Source: Tyzzerella sp. An114 (lineage in GTDB: Bacteria; Bacillota; Clostridia; Lachnospirales; Anaerotignaceae). Taken from it: a stretch of DNA of 64,000 bases. Positions within the stretch are counted from its first letter, which is position 1, and every line of letters begins with the position of its first letter. The stretch is taken from contig NZ_NFLT01000007.1 of the NCBI RefSeq assembly GCF_002161055.1, positions 59,400-123,399 on the forward strand. Direction: 5' to 3'. The notes under the pieces were generated by a model. It was not told the DNA's origin. It saw nothing but the letters and a program-made list of their open reading frames with translations, and did no database searches. The translations under genes and the position numbers were made by a program. Below are positions 26,959 through 36,282 of the stretch, piece after piece.

Positions 26959-27796
26959 TACTGTTGAAAGTAGTCTTTTATGGGCAAAAAAACTCCTTAA
27001 AGAAAATGAATGTGAAAGTTATGCTCTTGATGCAGAACTTTTTATGATGAAAACCCTTGATATTTCAAGGGTAAAACTTTTTATTGAGGGTAAAAAAGTT
27101 TTATCAGATGATGAATATAAAAAATTCAAAGAGTATGTTGAAAAGAGAGCTTCCGGTGTTCCTACACAGTATATATTAGGTAGCTGTGAGTTTATGTCTC
27201 TTGAGTTTTTTGTAAATCCCTTTACACTTATACCTAGAAATGATACAGAAATACTTGTTGAGACTGCCATAGAAAGTTTTAAAAAATATAGAGTTAAAAA
27301 TTTTATTGATATAGGTACAGGTTCAGGCTGTATTGCCATAAGTCTTGCCTATTATACAGAGGCTAGAGGAACAGCTGTTGATATAAGTGAAGGAGCTCTT
27401 GATACTGCTAGAAGAAATGCTAAACATAATGAAGTTTTTGCTAAACTTAATTTTGTTTTAAGTGATGTTTTTAGCAATATAAATGATAAATTTGATGCTA
27501 TCGTTTCAAATCCACCTTATATAAAAACTGATGTTATAAAAGGTCTTATGCGTGAAGTGAAGGACAATGAACCTTATAATGCCCTTGATGGTGGAGATGA
27601 TGGACTTTATTTTTATAGAAAAATTGTAAAAGAGTCTGTTGATTATCTTAATAAAAATGGTTTGATACTTTTTGAAATAGGTTATGACCAAGGTGAAGAT
27701 GTTAAAAATATATTAGTTGAAAATGGTTTCTGTGATGTTAAAGTTATAAAAGACTTAGCAGGACTTGACAGAGTTGTGACAGGAATTAAATTATGA
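26951..27796 (+). CDS. prmC: Release factor glutamine methyltransferase
   Basis: 281 residues. ATG at 26951 follows GGAGGAGG and overlaps yqhQ. The N-terminal helical domain includes [18 protein letters not shown]; the methyltransferase domain has the SAM-binding motif [17 protein letters not shown] near residue 118 and the catalytic NPPY motif (SNPPYIKTD near 185). It methylates the glutamine of the GGQ motif in release factors, and the substrate gene prfA follows after 13 bases, a near-universal pairing. Confidence 0.97.
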   Translation: MNNTVESSLLWAKKLLKENECESYALDAELFMMKTLDISRVKLFIEGKKVLSDDEYKKFKEYVEKRASGVPTQYILGSCEFMSLEFFVNPFTLIPRNDTEILVETAIESFKKYRVKNFIDIGTGSGCIAISLAYYTEARGTAVDISEGALDTARRNAKHNEVFAKLNFVLSDVFSNINDKFDAIVSNPPYIKTDVIKGLMREVKDNEPYNALDGGDDGLYFYRKIVKESVDYLNKNGLILFEIGYDQGEDVKNILVENGFCDVKVIKDLAGLDRVVTGIKL

Positions 27797-27809
27797 TAAG
27801 AGGTGTTTT

Positions 27810-28880
27810 ATGTTAGACCGTTTACAGGAAATAGAAACAAAATATGAAAATCTTGGGGAGAGCATAAACGCCCCCGATGTTATTGCCAATCAAGATGAAT
27901 GGCGTAAACTTATGAAAGAATATAGTGATATGACTCCTATTATTGAGAAATATAGAGAGTATAAAACTCTTTCAGAAGAAATTGAAGATGAGCTTGAAAT
28001 GCTCAAAGAAAAACTTGATGATGATTTTAGGGAAATGGTAAAAGAGGAACTTTCCGAAAATAAACAAAAACTTGAAACTGTTAAAAATGAACTTACAATA
28101 CTTCTTATACCTAAAGACCCTAATGACGATAAAAATGTTATTGTTGAAATAAGAGGTGGAGCTGGTGGAGATGAGGCTGCACTTTTTGCCGGTGACCTTT
28201 TCAGAATGTATTCAAGATATGCTGAAAGACAGAAATGGAAAGTTGAGATAATGAATACAAATGAAAATGATTTAGGGGGCTTTAAAGAAATATCATTTAT
28301 GATAAAGGGAACAGGTGCTTATTCTCGCTTAAAATTTGAAAGTGGTGTTCACAGAGTACAGAGAATACCTGTAACAGAAAGTGGCGGAAGAATACATACA
28401 TCAACAGTTACTGTTGCTGTATTGCCTGAGGCTGAGGAAGTTGATGTTAATATTGACATGAATGATGTAAGAATAGACGTTTTCAGAGCTTCTGGAAATG
28501 GTGGTCAGTGTGTAAATACAACAGACTCTGCTGTTCGTGTAACTCATATTCCAACAGGTATAGTTGTATCTTGTCAGAATGAAAAATCACAGCTTAAAAA
28601 TAAGGCACAGGCTTTAAAAGTTCTCTATGCAAGAATATATGAAATGGAACAGGCTAAACATGACGCTGAAATTTCTGCTGACAGAAAAGCTCAGGTTGGT
28701 ACAGGAAACAGAAATGAGCGTATAAGAACATATAATTTCCCACAGGGACGAGTTACAGACCATAGAGTAGGTCTTACTCTCCATAAACTTGATATGGTTC
28801 TTGACGGTGATTTGGACGAAATTATGGACACTTTAATAACAACAGACAGAGCCGAAAAAATGGGAAATACTGAAGAATAA
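27810..28880 (+). CDS. prfA: Peptide chain release factor 1
   Basis: 356 residues; ATG with AGAGGTG. Reads UAA and UAG stop codons. The GGQ motif sits in [16 protein letters not shown] near residue 231, and the codon-recognition loop appears in the domain before it ([16 protein letters not shown] follows the [10 protein letters not shown] segment). The N-terminal helical domain is about 100 residues. It closes the rpmE-yqhQ-prmC-prfA cluster. The terminator stem that follows overlaps the next gene's ribosome binding site. Confidence 0.97.
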   Translation: MLDRLQEIETKYENLGESINAPDVIANQDEWRKLMKEYSDMTPIIEKYREYKTLSEEIEDELEMLKEKLDDDFREMVKEELSENKQKLETVKNELTILLIPKDPNDDKNVIVEIRGGAGGDEAALFAGDLFRMYSRYAERQKWKVEIMNTNENDLGGFKEISFMIKGTGAYSRLKFESGVHRVQRIPVTESGGRIHTSTVTVAVLPEAEEVDVNIDMNDVRIDVFRASGNGGQCVNTTDSAVRVTHIPTGIVVSCQNEKSQLKNKAQALKVLYARIYEMEQAKHDAEISADRKAQVGTGNRNERIRTYNFPQGRVTDHRVGLTLHKLDMVLDGDLDEIMDTLITTDRAEKMGNTEE

Positions 28881-28917
28881 AAAATAAAAAAAGTTTATAT
28901 TTTAATAGGTATATATT

Positions 28918-28966
28918 TCACCTCATATAATTTACAATAATGTATTTTATATGGGGTGATTTTTTT
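28918..28966 (+). terminator. Terminator of prfA that contains the next gene's Shine-Dalgarno
   Basis: A 13-bp stem (TCACCTCATATAA with TTATATGGGGTGA, one T-G pair) and a 16-base loop, followed by six or more Ts. The GGGGTGA of the 3' arm is also the ribosome binding site for the TTG start at 28965. Confidence 0.8.
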
Positions 28967-29594
28967 GGGAAGTATAATTATTTTTGCTTTTATAATTTTA
29001 TTTTCTTCTGCTGTTTTAGGTTGTTTATTAGGTGTATTTTTTGAAAAAAATAAAATTTACAGAGTTTTAAAATGTTTTTGGGGTGGAGTTTTACTTTCAT
29101 TTATGTGTTTTAGTTTTATAACAGAGGTTTTTTATAGAAGTGGTATTATATATTCTCTTATATTTGTTTTTGGAGGTATAATATTTTCCCTTTTTTATGA
29201 AAAATATATTGGAAACTTTTTTGTTGAGGTTATACTTTGTTTTTTTGGTGGAATAGTTGTTGGAAGTGTTTTTATGTCATGTGGTGAAAGTTTTATATAT
29301 TCGTCATTTTTCACAGGATTATATGTTATGAGCTGTATAGTTGGCGGAAATATAAGATTTAAACTTTTTTATTCTTTTTTTATGGCTTTTAGTGGTGTAA
29401 TCAGTATATATTTAAATTTTTGTTATGATAAAAATGCCGAATTTATATATGCCATGTCGGGAGGAGCTATATTATATGTGATATGTAAGGATGTTTTGCC
29501 CGAAAAAATAACACTTTCAGAGGATTTTTTTGTATGCTGTGCTTCTTTGATTGGATTTATAGCTGGTATAGGAATTTTTGGAGTAAATTTATAA
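28965..29594 (+). CDS. ZIP-like polytopic membrane protein
   Basis: 209 residues; TTG at 28965 with GGGGTGA upstream, and a GTG at 28956 lies inside that site. Seven or eight hydrophobic segments. The first helix with its loop (SSAVLGCLLGVFFEKNK) and the late AMSGGAILYVICKDVLPE resemble the start and the conserved metal-site helix of ZIP metal transporters (consensus like A-G-A-M-L-x-V-x-x-E-L-(I/L)-P-E). The usual HxxxE metal ligands of helices IV and V are not visible, so this may be a degenerate or very distant member; I do not assign transport activity. It may be expressed only by read-through of the prfA terminator. Confidence 0.6.
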   Translation: MGSIIIFAFIILFSSAVLGCLLGVFFEKNKIYRVLKCFWGGVLLSFMCFSFITEVFYRSGIIYSLIFVFGGIIFSLFYEKYIGNFFVEVILCFFGGIVVGSVFMSCGESFIYSSFFTGLYVMSCIVGGNIRFKLFYSFFMAFSGVISIYLNFCYDKNAEFIYAMSGGAILYVICKDVLPEKITLSEDFFVCCASLIGFIAGIGIFGVNL

Positions 29595-29919
29595 AAAAAT
29601 GCTTGGTTATTTTTTTGCCCTAAAAATTTACAAAAAAATTTTTTTACACAGCATATTGCATTAATTTAAAGATATATTTTGTGTAGTATTGCTCAATTTT
29701 TTGAATAAATACTAATGAAATATCCGACAATTAACAGTATACCATAATTTTTTATAAAAAAATCACTATAACAAAAAAACTGTCAATACTAATTGATTTG
29801 CAAATATTACTCAAAATATGGTATATTAATTATACAGAGAGGATAAAGTGTAATATTTATCTCTTTAGATATTTTAAGTTGTTAAAGTTACAATATCATT
29901 TTTTATTGGGGGGTTCATA
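29595..29919. other. Intergenic region before glgP
   Basis: 325 bases without a gene. It is AT-rich. A possible promoter is TTGCAA at 29798 and TATATT at 29822 (18-bp spacer). A small hairpin (AGAGGATAAA/TTTATCTCT, one bulged base) lies at about 29837-29864 in the leader. I see no riboswitch or terminator that I can name. Confidence 0.5.
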
Positions 29920-32373
29920 ATGAACTATAACATTAGCAAAGATGAATTGAAAGGACTTATTGTTGACAATGTAAAAAATCTTTACAGAAAGACTGTTGAC
30001 AATGCTTCAAAAGAGGAGCTTTATCAGGCTGCTGTTTTTGCCGTTCGTGATGTTATAACAGATAAATGGCTTAAAACACACAGTGATTATGCAGAAAAAG
30101 ATGTAAAGGTTGTTTATTACCTTTCAATGGAATTCCTTATGGGAAGATTTTTAGGAAACTGCGTTTTAAATCTTATGATGGACGACGAAGTTAGAGGAGC
30201 TTTTGAAGAGCTTGGTATTGATTACAATGCAATCGAGGAGACAGAGCCAGACCCAGGTCTTGGAAATGGTGGTCTTGGAAGACTTGCTGCTTGTTTCTTA
30301 GACTCTCTTTCAACTCTTGAACTTCCAGCTTATGGCTGTGGTATTCGTTACCATTATGGAATTTTTGAGCAGAGAATTGAAAATGGTGAACAGGTTGAAT
30401 ATCCTGATAACTGGCTTGAAAACGGTGACCCATGGTCTGTAAGACGTAATGAGTATGCTGTTGAAGTAAAATTTGGCGGTAATGTAAAAGCTGTTCCTAA
30501 AGGAAATGGTGAATATCGCTTTGTACAGGAAAACTATCAGTCTGTAATTGCCATACCTTATGATTATCCTATTGTTGGATACAATAATAATACAGTAAAT
30601 ACACTTCGTCTTTGGGATGCAAAACCAAAGAATGAATTTGACCTTAAAAAATTTAATGAAGGAAAACATGACCAGGCTGTTGCAGAACAGAACCTTGCAA
30701 AAACTCTTACAGAAGTTCTCTATCCTGCTGATGATAACTATTCAGGAAAAGAACTTCGTTTAAAACAGCAGTATTTCTTCATTTCAGCTACTGTTCAGAG
30801 AGTAATTGAAAGATTTAAAGAAAAACATTCTGATTTCAAATTACTTCCTGAGAAAGTTGCTTTCCAGCTTAACGATACACACCCAACAGTTGCAGTTCCA
30901 GAACTTATGAGAGTTCTTGTTGACGAAAACGATGTACCTTGGGATGAAGCTTGGGAAATTACAAGAAAAGTTTGTGCATACACAAACCATACAATTATGG
31001 CTGAAGCCCTTGAAAAATGGCCTCTTGACCTTTTCTCAAGACTTCTTCCACGTATCTATCAGATTGTTGAAGAAATCAACAGACGTTATTGTGCTGCTTT
31101 AATTGAGCGTTACGGAAATGACCATGAAAAAATTAGAAAAATGGCTATAATCGCTGACGGTCAGATTAGAATGGCTTACCTTGCTATCGTTGGAAGCCAC
31201 TCTGTAAATGGTGTTGCTGCACTTCATACAGAAATTCTTAAAAATCAGGAACTTAAAGATTTCTATGAAATTTATCCTGAAAAATTCAACAATAAGACAA
31301 ACGGTATAACACAGAGAAGATGGCTTCTTCATGCAAACCCAGAGCTTGCTAAACTTGTTACAGAAAAAGTTGGAGATGGCTGGACAACAGACCTTTCAAA
31401 ACTTGAAGGACTTCTTCAGTATGCTGATGATAAAGATTTCCAGAACAAATTTATGGAAATCAAAAAGAATAATAAAATAGCTCTTGCTAAATATATCAAA
31501 GAGACAAAAGGTATTGAAATAAATCCAGACTCTATTTTTGATATACAGGTTAAGAGACTTCATGAGTATAAGAGACAGCTTTTAAATGTATTTAATATAA
31601 TTCACCTTTACAACCAGATTAAATTAAATCCTGGTATGGATATAGTTCCTAGAACATTTATATTTGGTGCAAAGGCTGCTGCAAGTTACAGAAAAGCTAA
31701 ACTTGTAATCAAACTTATTAACTCTGTTGCTGATGTTATCAACAATGACGAGTCAATAAACGGAAAAATCAAAGTTGTATTTATGGAAAATTACAGAGTT
31801 TCTCTTGCTGAAAAACTCATACCTGCTGCTGATGTAAGTGAGCAGATTTCAACAGCAAGTAAAGAAGCTTCTGGTACAGGTAATATGAAATTTATGCTTA
31901 ACGGTGCTCTCACAATAGGTACTATGGACGGTGCTAACGTTGAAATTTGTGAGGAAGTTGGCAGAGATAATATATTCATATTTGGTATGTCATCAGAAGA
32001 AGTTATTGCAAAATATAAAGATAACTCTTATGACCCATGGATGGTTTATAACATGAACCAGGGAGCAAGAACTGTTCTTAATGAACTTATTAACGGAACA
32101 TTCTGTCCTGAAAATCCAGACCTTTTCAGAGAGCTTTATGACTCACTCTTAAATGGTTATGGCGGAAGAGCTGATGAGTACTTTGTACTTGCAGACTTTG
32201 AAGACTATGTAAGAGCTCAGCAGGAAGTTGATGCTACTTATAAAGATAAAGAAAAATGGGCTAAAATGGCTATTATCAATACAGCTAAGAGTGGTAAATT
32301 CTCAAGTGATAGAACAATTAAACAGTATGCAAATGAGATATGGAACCTTAAACCAGTTCATATTGAAATGTAA
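29920..32373 (+). CDS. glgP: Glycogen/starch/maltodextrin phosphorylase
   Basis: 817 residues, normal length; ATG with GGGGGG upstream. Releases glucose 1-phosphate from alpha-1,4-glucans with pyridoxal phosphate. Landmarks: VYYLSMEFLMGRFLGN near residue 68, DPGLGNGGLGRLAACFLDS near 110, QLNDTHPTVAVPELMR near 315, and the cofactor-lysine motif EASGTGNMKFMLNGALTIGTMDGANVE near 645-670. It stands alone with its own leader and terminator; glycogen synthase glgA lies 28 kb away on the same strand. No glgC, glgD or glgB is in the window. Confidence 0.97.
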   Translation: MNYNISKDELKGLIVDNVKNLYRKTVDNASKEELYQAAVFAVRDVITDKWLKTHSDYAEKDVKVVYYLSMEFLMGRFLGNCVLNLMMDDEVRGAFEELGIDYNAIEETEPDPGLGNGGLGRLAACFLDSLSTLELPAYGCGIRYHYGIFEQRIENGEQVEYPDNWLENGDPWSVRRNEYAVEVKFGGNVKAVPKGNGEYRFVQENYQSVIAIPYDYPIVGYNNNTVNTLRLWDAKPKNEFDLKKFNEGKHDQAVAEQNLAKTLTEVLYPADDNYSGKELRLKQQYFFISATVQRVIERFKEKHSDFKLLPEKVAFQLNDTHPTVAVPELMRVLVDENDVPWDEAWEITRKVCAYTNHTIMAEALEKWPLDLFSRLLPRIYQIVEEINRRYCAALIERYGNDHEKIRKMAIIADGQIRMAYLAIVGSHSVNGVAALHTEILKNQELKDFYEIYPEKFNNKTNGITQRRWLLHANPELAKLVTEKVGDGWTTDLSKLEGLLQYADDKDFQNKFMEIKKNNKIALAKYIKETKGIEINPDSIFDIQVKRLHEYKRQLLNVFNIIHLYNQIKLNPGMDIVPRTFIFGAKAAASYRKAKLVIKLINSVADVINNDESINGKIKVVFMENYRVSLAEKLIPAADVSEQISTASKEASGTGNMKFMLNGALTIGTMDGANVEICEEVGRDNIFIFGMSSEEVIAKYKDNSYDPWMVYNMNQGARTVLNELINGTFCPENPDLFRELYDSLLNGYGGRADEYFVLADFEDYVRAQQEVDATYKDKEKWAKMAIINTAKSGKFSSDRTIKQYANEIWNLKPVHIEM

Positions 32374-32389
32374 TGATGTTAAAAATTCA

Positions 32390-32413
32390 GGCGTGCCTAA
32401 CGGCACGCCTTTT
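32390..32413 (+). terminator. Terminator of glgP
   Basis: GGCGTGCC-TAAC-GGCACGCC followed by Ts. Confidence 0.9.
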
Positions 32414-32422
32414 CAATTTATG

Positions 32423-32451
32423 TTGACATATATAAAAATAAATTATAAAAT
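32423..32451 (+). promoter_or_regulatory. Promoter of tRNA-Arg
   Basis: TTGACA, 17-bp spacer, TAAAAT, ending 10 bases before the tRNA. Confidence 0.75.
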
Positions 32452-32461
32452 TATACTTAAT

Positions 32462-32534
32462 GTTTCCTTAGCTCAATGGATAGAGCGTTCGGCTCCGGAC
32501 CGAAAGGCAGTGGGTTCGACTCCCACAGGAAACT
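32462..32534 (+). tRNA. tRNA-Arg (anticodon CCG)
   Basis: Acceptor arms GTTTCCT/AGGAAAC pair perfectly. Anticodon stem TTCGG/CCGAA holds loop CTCCGGA, anticodon CCG. T arm GTGGG-TTCGACT-CCCAC. The base after the acceptor stem is T, the first of a run of Ts, so discriminator position 73 would be U; CCA is not encoded. The T run may also end transcription. Confidence 0.93.
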
Positions 32535-32615
32535 TTTTTATTGATTTTTTAATGATATTATAATTTTTTAAGGGCATAATAATATAAATTTTATGATAAA
32601 GAGGAGAATTTTATT

Positions 32616-33872
32616 ATGTCTGTATTTGTTGTTTCAAAAAGTCCTGCTCTATCAGGAAATGTGAAGATAAGCGGAGCAAAAAATGGAGCTTTGCCAATAC
32701 TTGCCGCATCAATTTTGACAGATGAGGAATGTGTAATATCATCAGTGCCACCTTTGAAAGATGTTTTTGTTATGATTGATATATTAAAAAAACTTGGTGC
32801 AGATATTGATTATGATGAAAAGAAAGAGAAAGTAACTGTATGTTGTAAAAATATAGGAACTTGGGAAGAGGACAGCGATGATGCAAGTAAATTAAGAGCA
32901 TCTTTTATAATAATGGGACCTCTTTTGGCAAGGATGAAAAAGGCAAGAATACCATTGCCGGGAGGATGTCAAATAGGAAGTCGCCCTGTCGACCTTCATT
33001 TAAAAGGTTTTCAGGCTATGGGAGCTACAATTGAGCAGAAAATGGGTTTTATATCAGCTAAAACAAAAAAACTTATAGGAGATACAATTTACCTTGATTT
33101 TCCTAGTGTTGGAGCAACTGAAAATATAATGATGGCAGCCGCTCTTGCTTCTGGTGTAACTGTGATTGAAAATGCTGCTGCTGAACCTGAAATATGTGAC
33201 CTTGCAAAGTTTTTGTGTAAAATGGGTGCAAAGGTTACAGGAGCCGGAACTGATACAATAAAAATAGAAGGTTCAGAAAAACTTAAAGGTGCTAAACATA
33301 AAGTTATACCTGACAGAATAGAGGCGGGAACTTTTATGGTTGCCTCTGCCATTACTGGTGGTGATATTATACTTGAAAACGTTATAAGCGAGCATTTAAA
33401 GCCTGTAACTGCAAAATTAGCTGAAAGTAATGTACTTATAGAGGAACTTGAAGGAAACAAAATGAGAGTAGCTGCAAATGAAAAACTTAAACCTATCAAT
33501 ATAAAAACAATGCCTTTTCCTGGCTTTCCAACAGATATGCAGTCACAATTTATGAGTTTATCTGCTGTAATATCAGGTACAAGTATAATAACAGAGACTG
33601 TTTTTGAAAATAGATTTATATATGCTGGCGAACTTAGAAGAATGGGAGCAGATATTAAAATTGATAGTAGAAGTGCTGTTATAGAGGGAGTCAAAAAGTT
33701 AACAGGAACTCAAGTGAGAGCAACAGACCTTAGAGGAGGAGCAGCTCTTATACTTTCTGCTTTGGCTGCTGAAGGTGAAACTGAAATAAGTGATATTTAT
33801 CATATTGAAAGAGGTTATTGTAATATAGAAAAGAAATTTGAAAGCCTTGGAGCTTTTATAAAAAAGATATGA
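32616..33872 (+). CDS. murA: UDP-N-acetylglucosamine 1-carboxyvinyltransferase
   Basis: 418 residues; ATG with GAGGAG. First committed step of peptidoglycan synthesis: transfers enolpyruvate from PEP to UDP-GlcNAc. The N-terminal ISGAKNGALPILAASIL, the catalytic loop PLPGGCQIGSRPVDLHL with active-site Cys near residue 116 (fosfomycin target), and GFPTDMQSQFMSLSAVISGTS near 305 are all present. Cys, not Asp, predicts fosfomycin sensitivity at the enzyme level. Firmicutes often carry two murA copies; only one is in the window. Confidence 0.97.
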   Translation: MSVFVVSKSPALSGNVKISGAKNGALPILAASILTDEECVISSVPPLKDVFVMIDILKKLGADIDYDEKKEKVTVCCKNIGTWEEDSDDASKLRASFIIMGPLLARMKKARIPLPGGCQIGSRPVDLHLKGFQAMGATIEQKMGFISAKTKKLIGDTIYLDFPSVGATENIMMAAALASGVTVIENAAAEPEICDLAKFLCKMGAKVTGAGTDTIKIEGSEKLKGAKHKVIPDRIEAGTFMVASAITGGDIILENVISEHLKPVTAKLAESNVLIEELEGNKMRVAANEKLKPINIKTMPFPGFPTDMQSQFMSLSAVISGTSIITETVFENRFIYAGELRRMGADIKIDSRSAVIEGVKKLTGTQVRATDLRGGAALILSALAAEGETEISDIYHIERGYCNIEKKFESLGAFIKKI

Positions 33873-33888
33873 AAGTATATAAATAGAA

Positions 33889-33927
33889 AAGGGTGTATAA
33901 AATTAAATTTATACACCCAATTTTTTT
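33889..33927. terminator. Bidirectional terminator between murA and sipL
   Basis: GGGTGTATAAA/TTTATACACCC stem flanked by A and T runs, between convergent genes. Confidence 0.85.
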
Positions 33928-35506
33928 AGATTTCAATATTCTTTTTAGGTATAGTTTTGAATATAAGAAGTTTTTCACCAGCCACAAGTTTTTCAGGATT
34001 TTCTATTGTATTAAGCATTGTTATATCTTCCATTGTGGTGCTATATTTTTTTGCAATATCCCATAAACTGTCTCCTCTTTGAACTGTGTATATTATTATT
34101 TCAGCATTACTGATGTTTTTACAGTTTTCATCAGTTGTTATATCAGTTAAAAAGTCAGTTCTCATATTTCTGAATACTGTCACATCAAATATACAAGTGA
34201 CTTTGACTTCTGTTTCTCTCTCAGACATCATATCAAAAGATATATTGTCAATATATCCATTTATATTATAAAACATATCATCAAAATCTGATTTTATTTC
34301 TATATCTTGAGAGAAAGGTATATTGTAAGGTATTACTGATACTGGTTCGCTATCACTTTGGGCTGTATAAAGTATGTCACCACTTAAAACACCTTCAACA
34401 GTTATTTTGTTTTCTGAAGGTTTTTTGTCTGTTATATCCATTTTGGAACTGACGTTTTGAACCCTGAGCATTTCAGGATATTTATTGTCAGCAGAAATAA
34501 TATCTTTAAATGATGCTTTTGTGCTGTTTTTCATTACAAAACATGGATATTCTATGTTTGTTTTTTCAGGTTTTAGATTTTCAGAAAGACTGTATATATC
34601 ATCAGCAATGTCTTTTTCTTCATTTTCATAGGCTTGCATATAAAGGTCTATTGAAATATCTGTATTTATTTTTCTTTCCTCTCCGTCATCATCTATTTCT
34701 GTTTTACAGTTTATATCAGATATATCCATAACTGTGTCTATTGTAATATTTTCAGATGAATTTCTGCAATCTTCCATAATATTAAAAGGTACTTCAAAAA
34801 ATGCCGTTTCAGCCATAGAATTTTCTGTGTCTGATGTGTATATTACAGTCATAAAAATTGTTCCTGTTATATTAACTTTTCCATTAAAAGGCTTTATTTC
34901 ACGATTTCCTATGTATCCTGTACATTCAACTATATTTCCAATGTTAGGTTTTCCAGAAGGTAAATTTAAAATTTCGTTTATGTTTAATATATCTTTTTTT
35001 CTATCAACACATTTACATATTTTTATTGATTTGTCTTTTACCATAATGTCTGGTGAGCCTGATACAGTTTTTATTATGCTCATGTTGTCAAAAAAGTTTG
35101 TCTCTGATTTTGCTGTTATTGCACAACGTAAATTTATTTTTCTGTCATTTATAACTTTATAGTTTATATTTTCAATATTAAAGTATATGTGTGTATTTGA
35201 GTTTTTTTCGCTTTCTGGTAATGGTATTACATCTTCAAAAGGTATTGTGGCTATCATTGAATATATACAGTTTTCTGTGTTTCTGCCTCTGTACATTATT
35301 GAACAAACTACTTCACCTTTGAAAAAAGCTCTGTTATCAGATATTTTTTCATCAATGGTATTTATCCTTCCTGATACTGTCAATATTTTTTCTATATCTG
35401 GCTTTATATCAGGTACTATTGCATCACCGTCAGCCATAACCTGTATTGTTCTAAAAGCTCCCTTTGTTTCTATTGTTATATCTGTTCTTTCAGTTTCCAT
35501 AGACAT
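33926..35506 (-). CDS. sipL: SipL-like spore coat morphogenesis protein (DUF3794 + LysM)
   Basis: 526 residues on the minus strand; ATG at 35506 with AGGAGG. DUF3794 repeats occupy most of the protein: each has the pattern VSGRI...FFKGEV(V)CSIMYRG, seen first near residue 45 and again later (CTGYIGNREIKPFNGKVNITGT near 210, VEGVLSGDILYTAQSD near 375). A LysM domain closes it (YTVQRGDSLWDIAKKYSTT to LVAGEKLLIF). This architecture and length match SipL of Clostridioides difficile, which binds SpoIVA to assemble the spore coat; the name is assigned on architecture alone. It supports a spore-forming host. Signal peptidase I lies 95 bases upstream on the same strand. Confidence 0.8.
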   Translation of the reverse strand: MSMETERTDITIETKGAFRTIQVMADGDAIVPDIKPDIEKILTVSGRINTIDEKISDNRAFFKGEVVCSIMYRGRNTENCIYSMIATIPFEDVIPLPESEKNSNTHIYFNIENINYKVINDRKINLRCAITAKSETNFFDNMSIIKTVSGSPDIMVKDKSIKICKCVDRKKDILNINEILNLPSGKPNIGNIVECTGYIGNREIKPFNGKVNITGTIFMTVIYTSDTENSMAETAFFEVPFNIMEDCRNSSENITIDTVMDISDINCKTEIDDDGEERKINTDISIDLYMQAYENEEKDIADDIYSLSENLKPEKTNIEYPCFVMKNSTKASFKDIISADNKYPEMLRVQNVSSKMDITDKKPSENKITVEGVLSGDILYTAQSDSEPVSVIPYNIPFSQDIEIKSDFDDMFYNINGYIDNISFDMMSERETEVKVTCIFDVTVFRNMRTDFLTDITTDENCKNISNAEIIIYTVQRGDSLWDIAKKYSTTMEDITMLNTIENPEKLVAGEKLLIFKTIPKKNIEI

Positions 35507-35524
35507 TAAAAAAACCTCCTTATC

Positions 35525-35542
35525 ACTATATTAAAATATAGT
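35525..35542. repeat. Inverted repeat just upstream of sipL
   Basis: ACTATATT-AA-AATATAGT, 8-bp arms, about 7 bases before the sipL ribosome binding site. Could be an operator or a short stem in the mRNA leader. Confidence 0.5.
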
Positions 35543-35600
35543 TTCAAAAGAGGTAATTTATGAATTAAAAATACAATTTTTTTTATATGGGTACAATTTT

Positions 35601-36095
35601 TCAATAATGAGTTATTTCATTAAAAGGATACCATTTTAAAAATACTTTTCCTATAATATCTTTTTTGTCAATTGTTCCAAGATGTCGGCTGTCGATACTG
35701 TTTTCTCTGTTGTCACCCATAACAAAGAAACTGTTATCTGGGACAACAGTTTCAAAATGGCCCATGGTCATACCTGTAACATAATATTCTTCTATTTCTT
35801 CTGAATTTATATATACCTTTCCCCTGTCTATTTTTACGGTGTCGCCTTCTGTGGCTATAACTCGTTTTATAAGACGCTTATCTTTTCCTTCAAGAGTTTC
35901 TGAAAATACTATTATATCGCCTTTTTCTATATCATCAATGTATTTACTGGCTCTTGAAATAAAAACTCTGTTTTTGTCTTGGAATGTATGCTCCATGGAA
36001 ATTCCGTCTATTTTCACGGGCCAGCAAAATAAAAAAAGCAGTGCAATTATAATTCCTGCTTCTATAAATGCCTCTTTCCATTCCCTTAACTTCAT
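35601..36095 (-). CDS. lepB: Signal peptidase I
   Basis: 164 residues on the minus strand; ATG at 36095 follows GGCAGGTG, and an in-frame TTG five codons upstream lies before that site. One N-terminal membrane anchor (about 12-26), then the catalytic serine in GISMEHTF (Ser33) and the general-base lysine in RLIKRVIATEGD (Lys77), followed by GDNRENSIDSRHLG near 135. It cleaves signal peptides at the outer membrane face. The usual Pro after Ser-Met-x is replaced: S-M-E-H instead of S-M-x-P, a known variation. At 164 residues it is a short Gram-positive form. Confidence 0.93.
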   Translation of the reverse strand: MKLREWKEAFIEAGIIIALLFLFCWPVKIDGISMEHTFQDKNRVFISRASKYIDDIEKGDIIVFSETLEGKDKRLIKRVIATEGDTVKIDRGKVYINSEEIEEYYVTGMTMGHFETVVPDNSFFVMGDNRENSIDSRHLGTIDKKDIIGKVFLKWYPFNEITHY

Positions 36096-36232
36096 TACAT
36101 CACCTGCCAAATTGGATATATACTAAAGTATAGAGGTTTTTGTGGAAAAAACAAGGCTTTAAACAAAAAAACAGCATTTTTTGTCTATGAAAAAATTACC
36201 ATTTGAAAGACTTAGGAGTTTATGCACAGTAT

Positions 36233-36261
36233 TTGACAAAGATATGTTATTTTATTAATAT
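36233..36261 (+). promoter_or_regulatory. Possible promoter of the LacI-family gene
   Basis: TTGACA, 17-bp spacer, TAATAT. A perfect TATAAT at 36261-36266 is too far from this -35 (22 bp). Confidence 0.45.
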
Positions 36262-36282
36262 ATAATATAAGAGGTGAGATTA

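Noticed and set aside
32228..32563. Plus-strand open frame across the end of glgP and tRNA-Arg
   Set aside because: It runs through a terminator and a tRNA gene, so it cannot be a real protein gene.
33089..33694. Open frame antisense to murA
   Set aside because: No ribosome binding site and no protein-like pattern; murA on the plus strand is certain.
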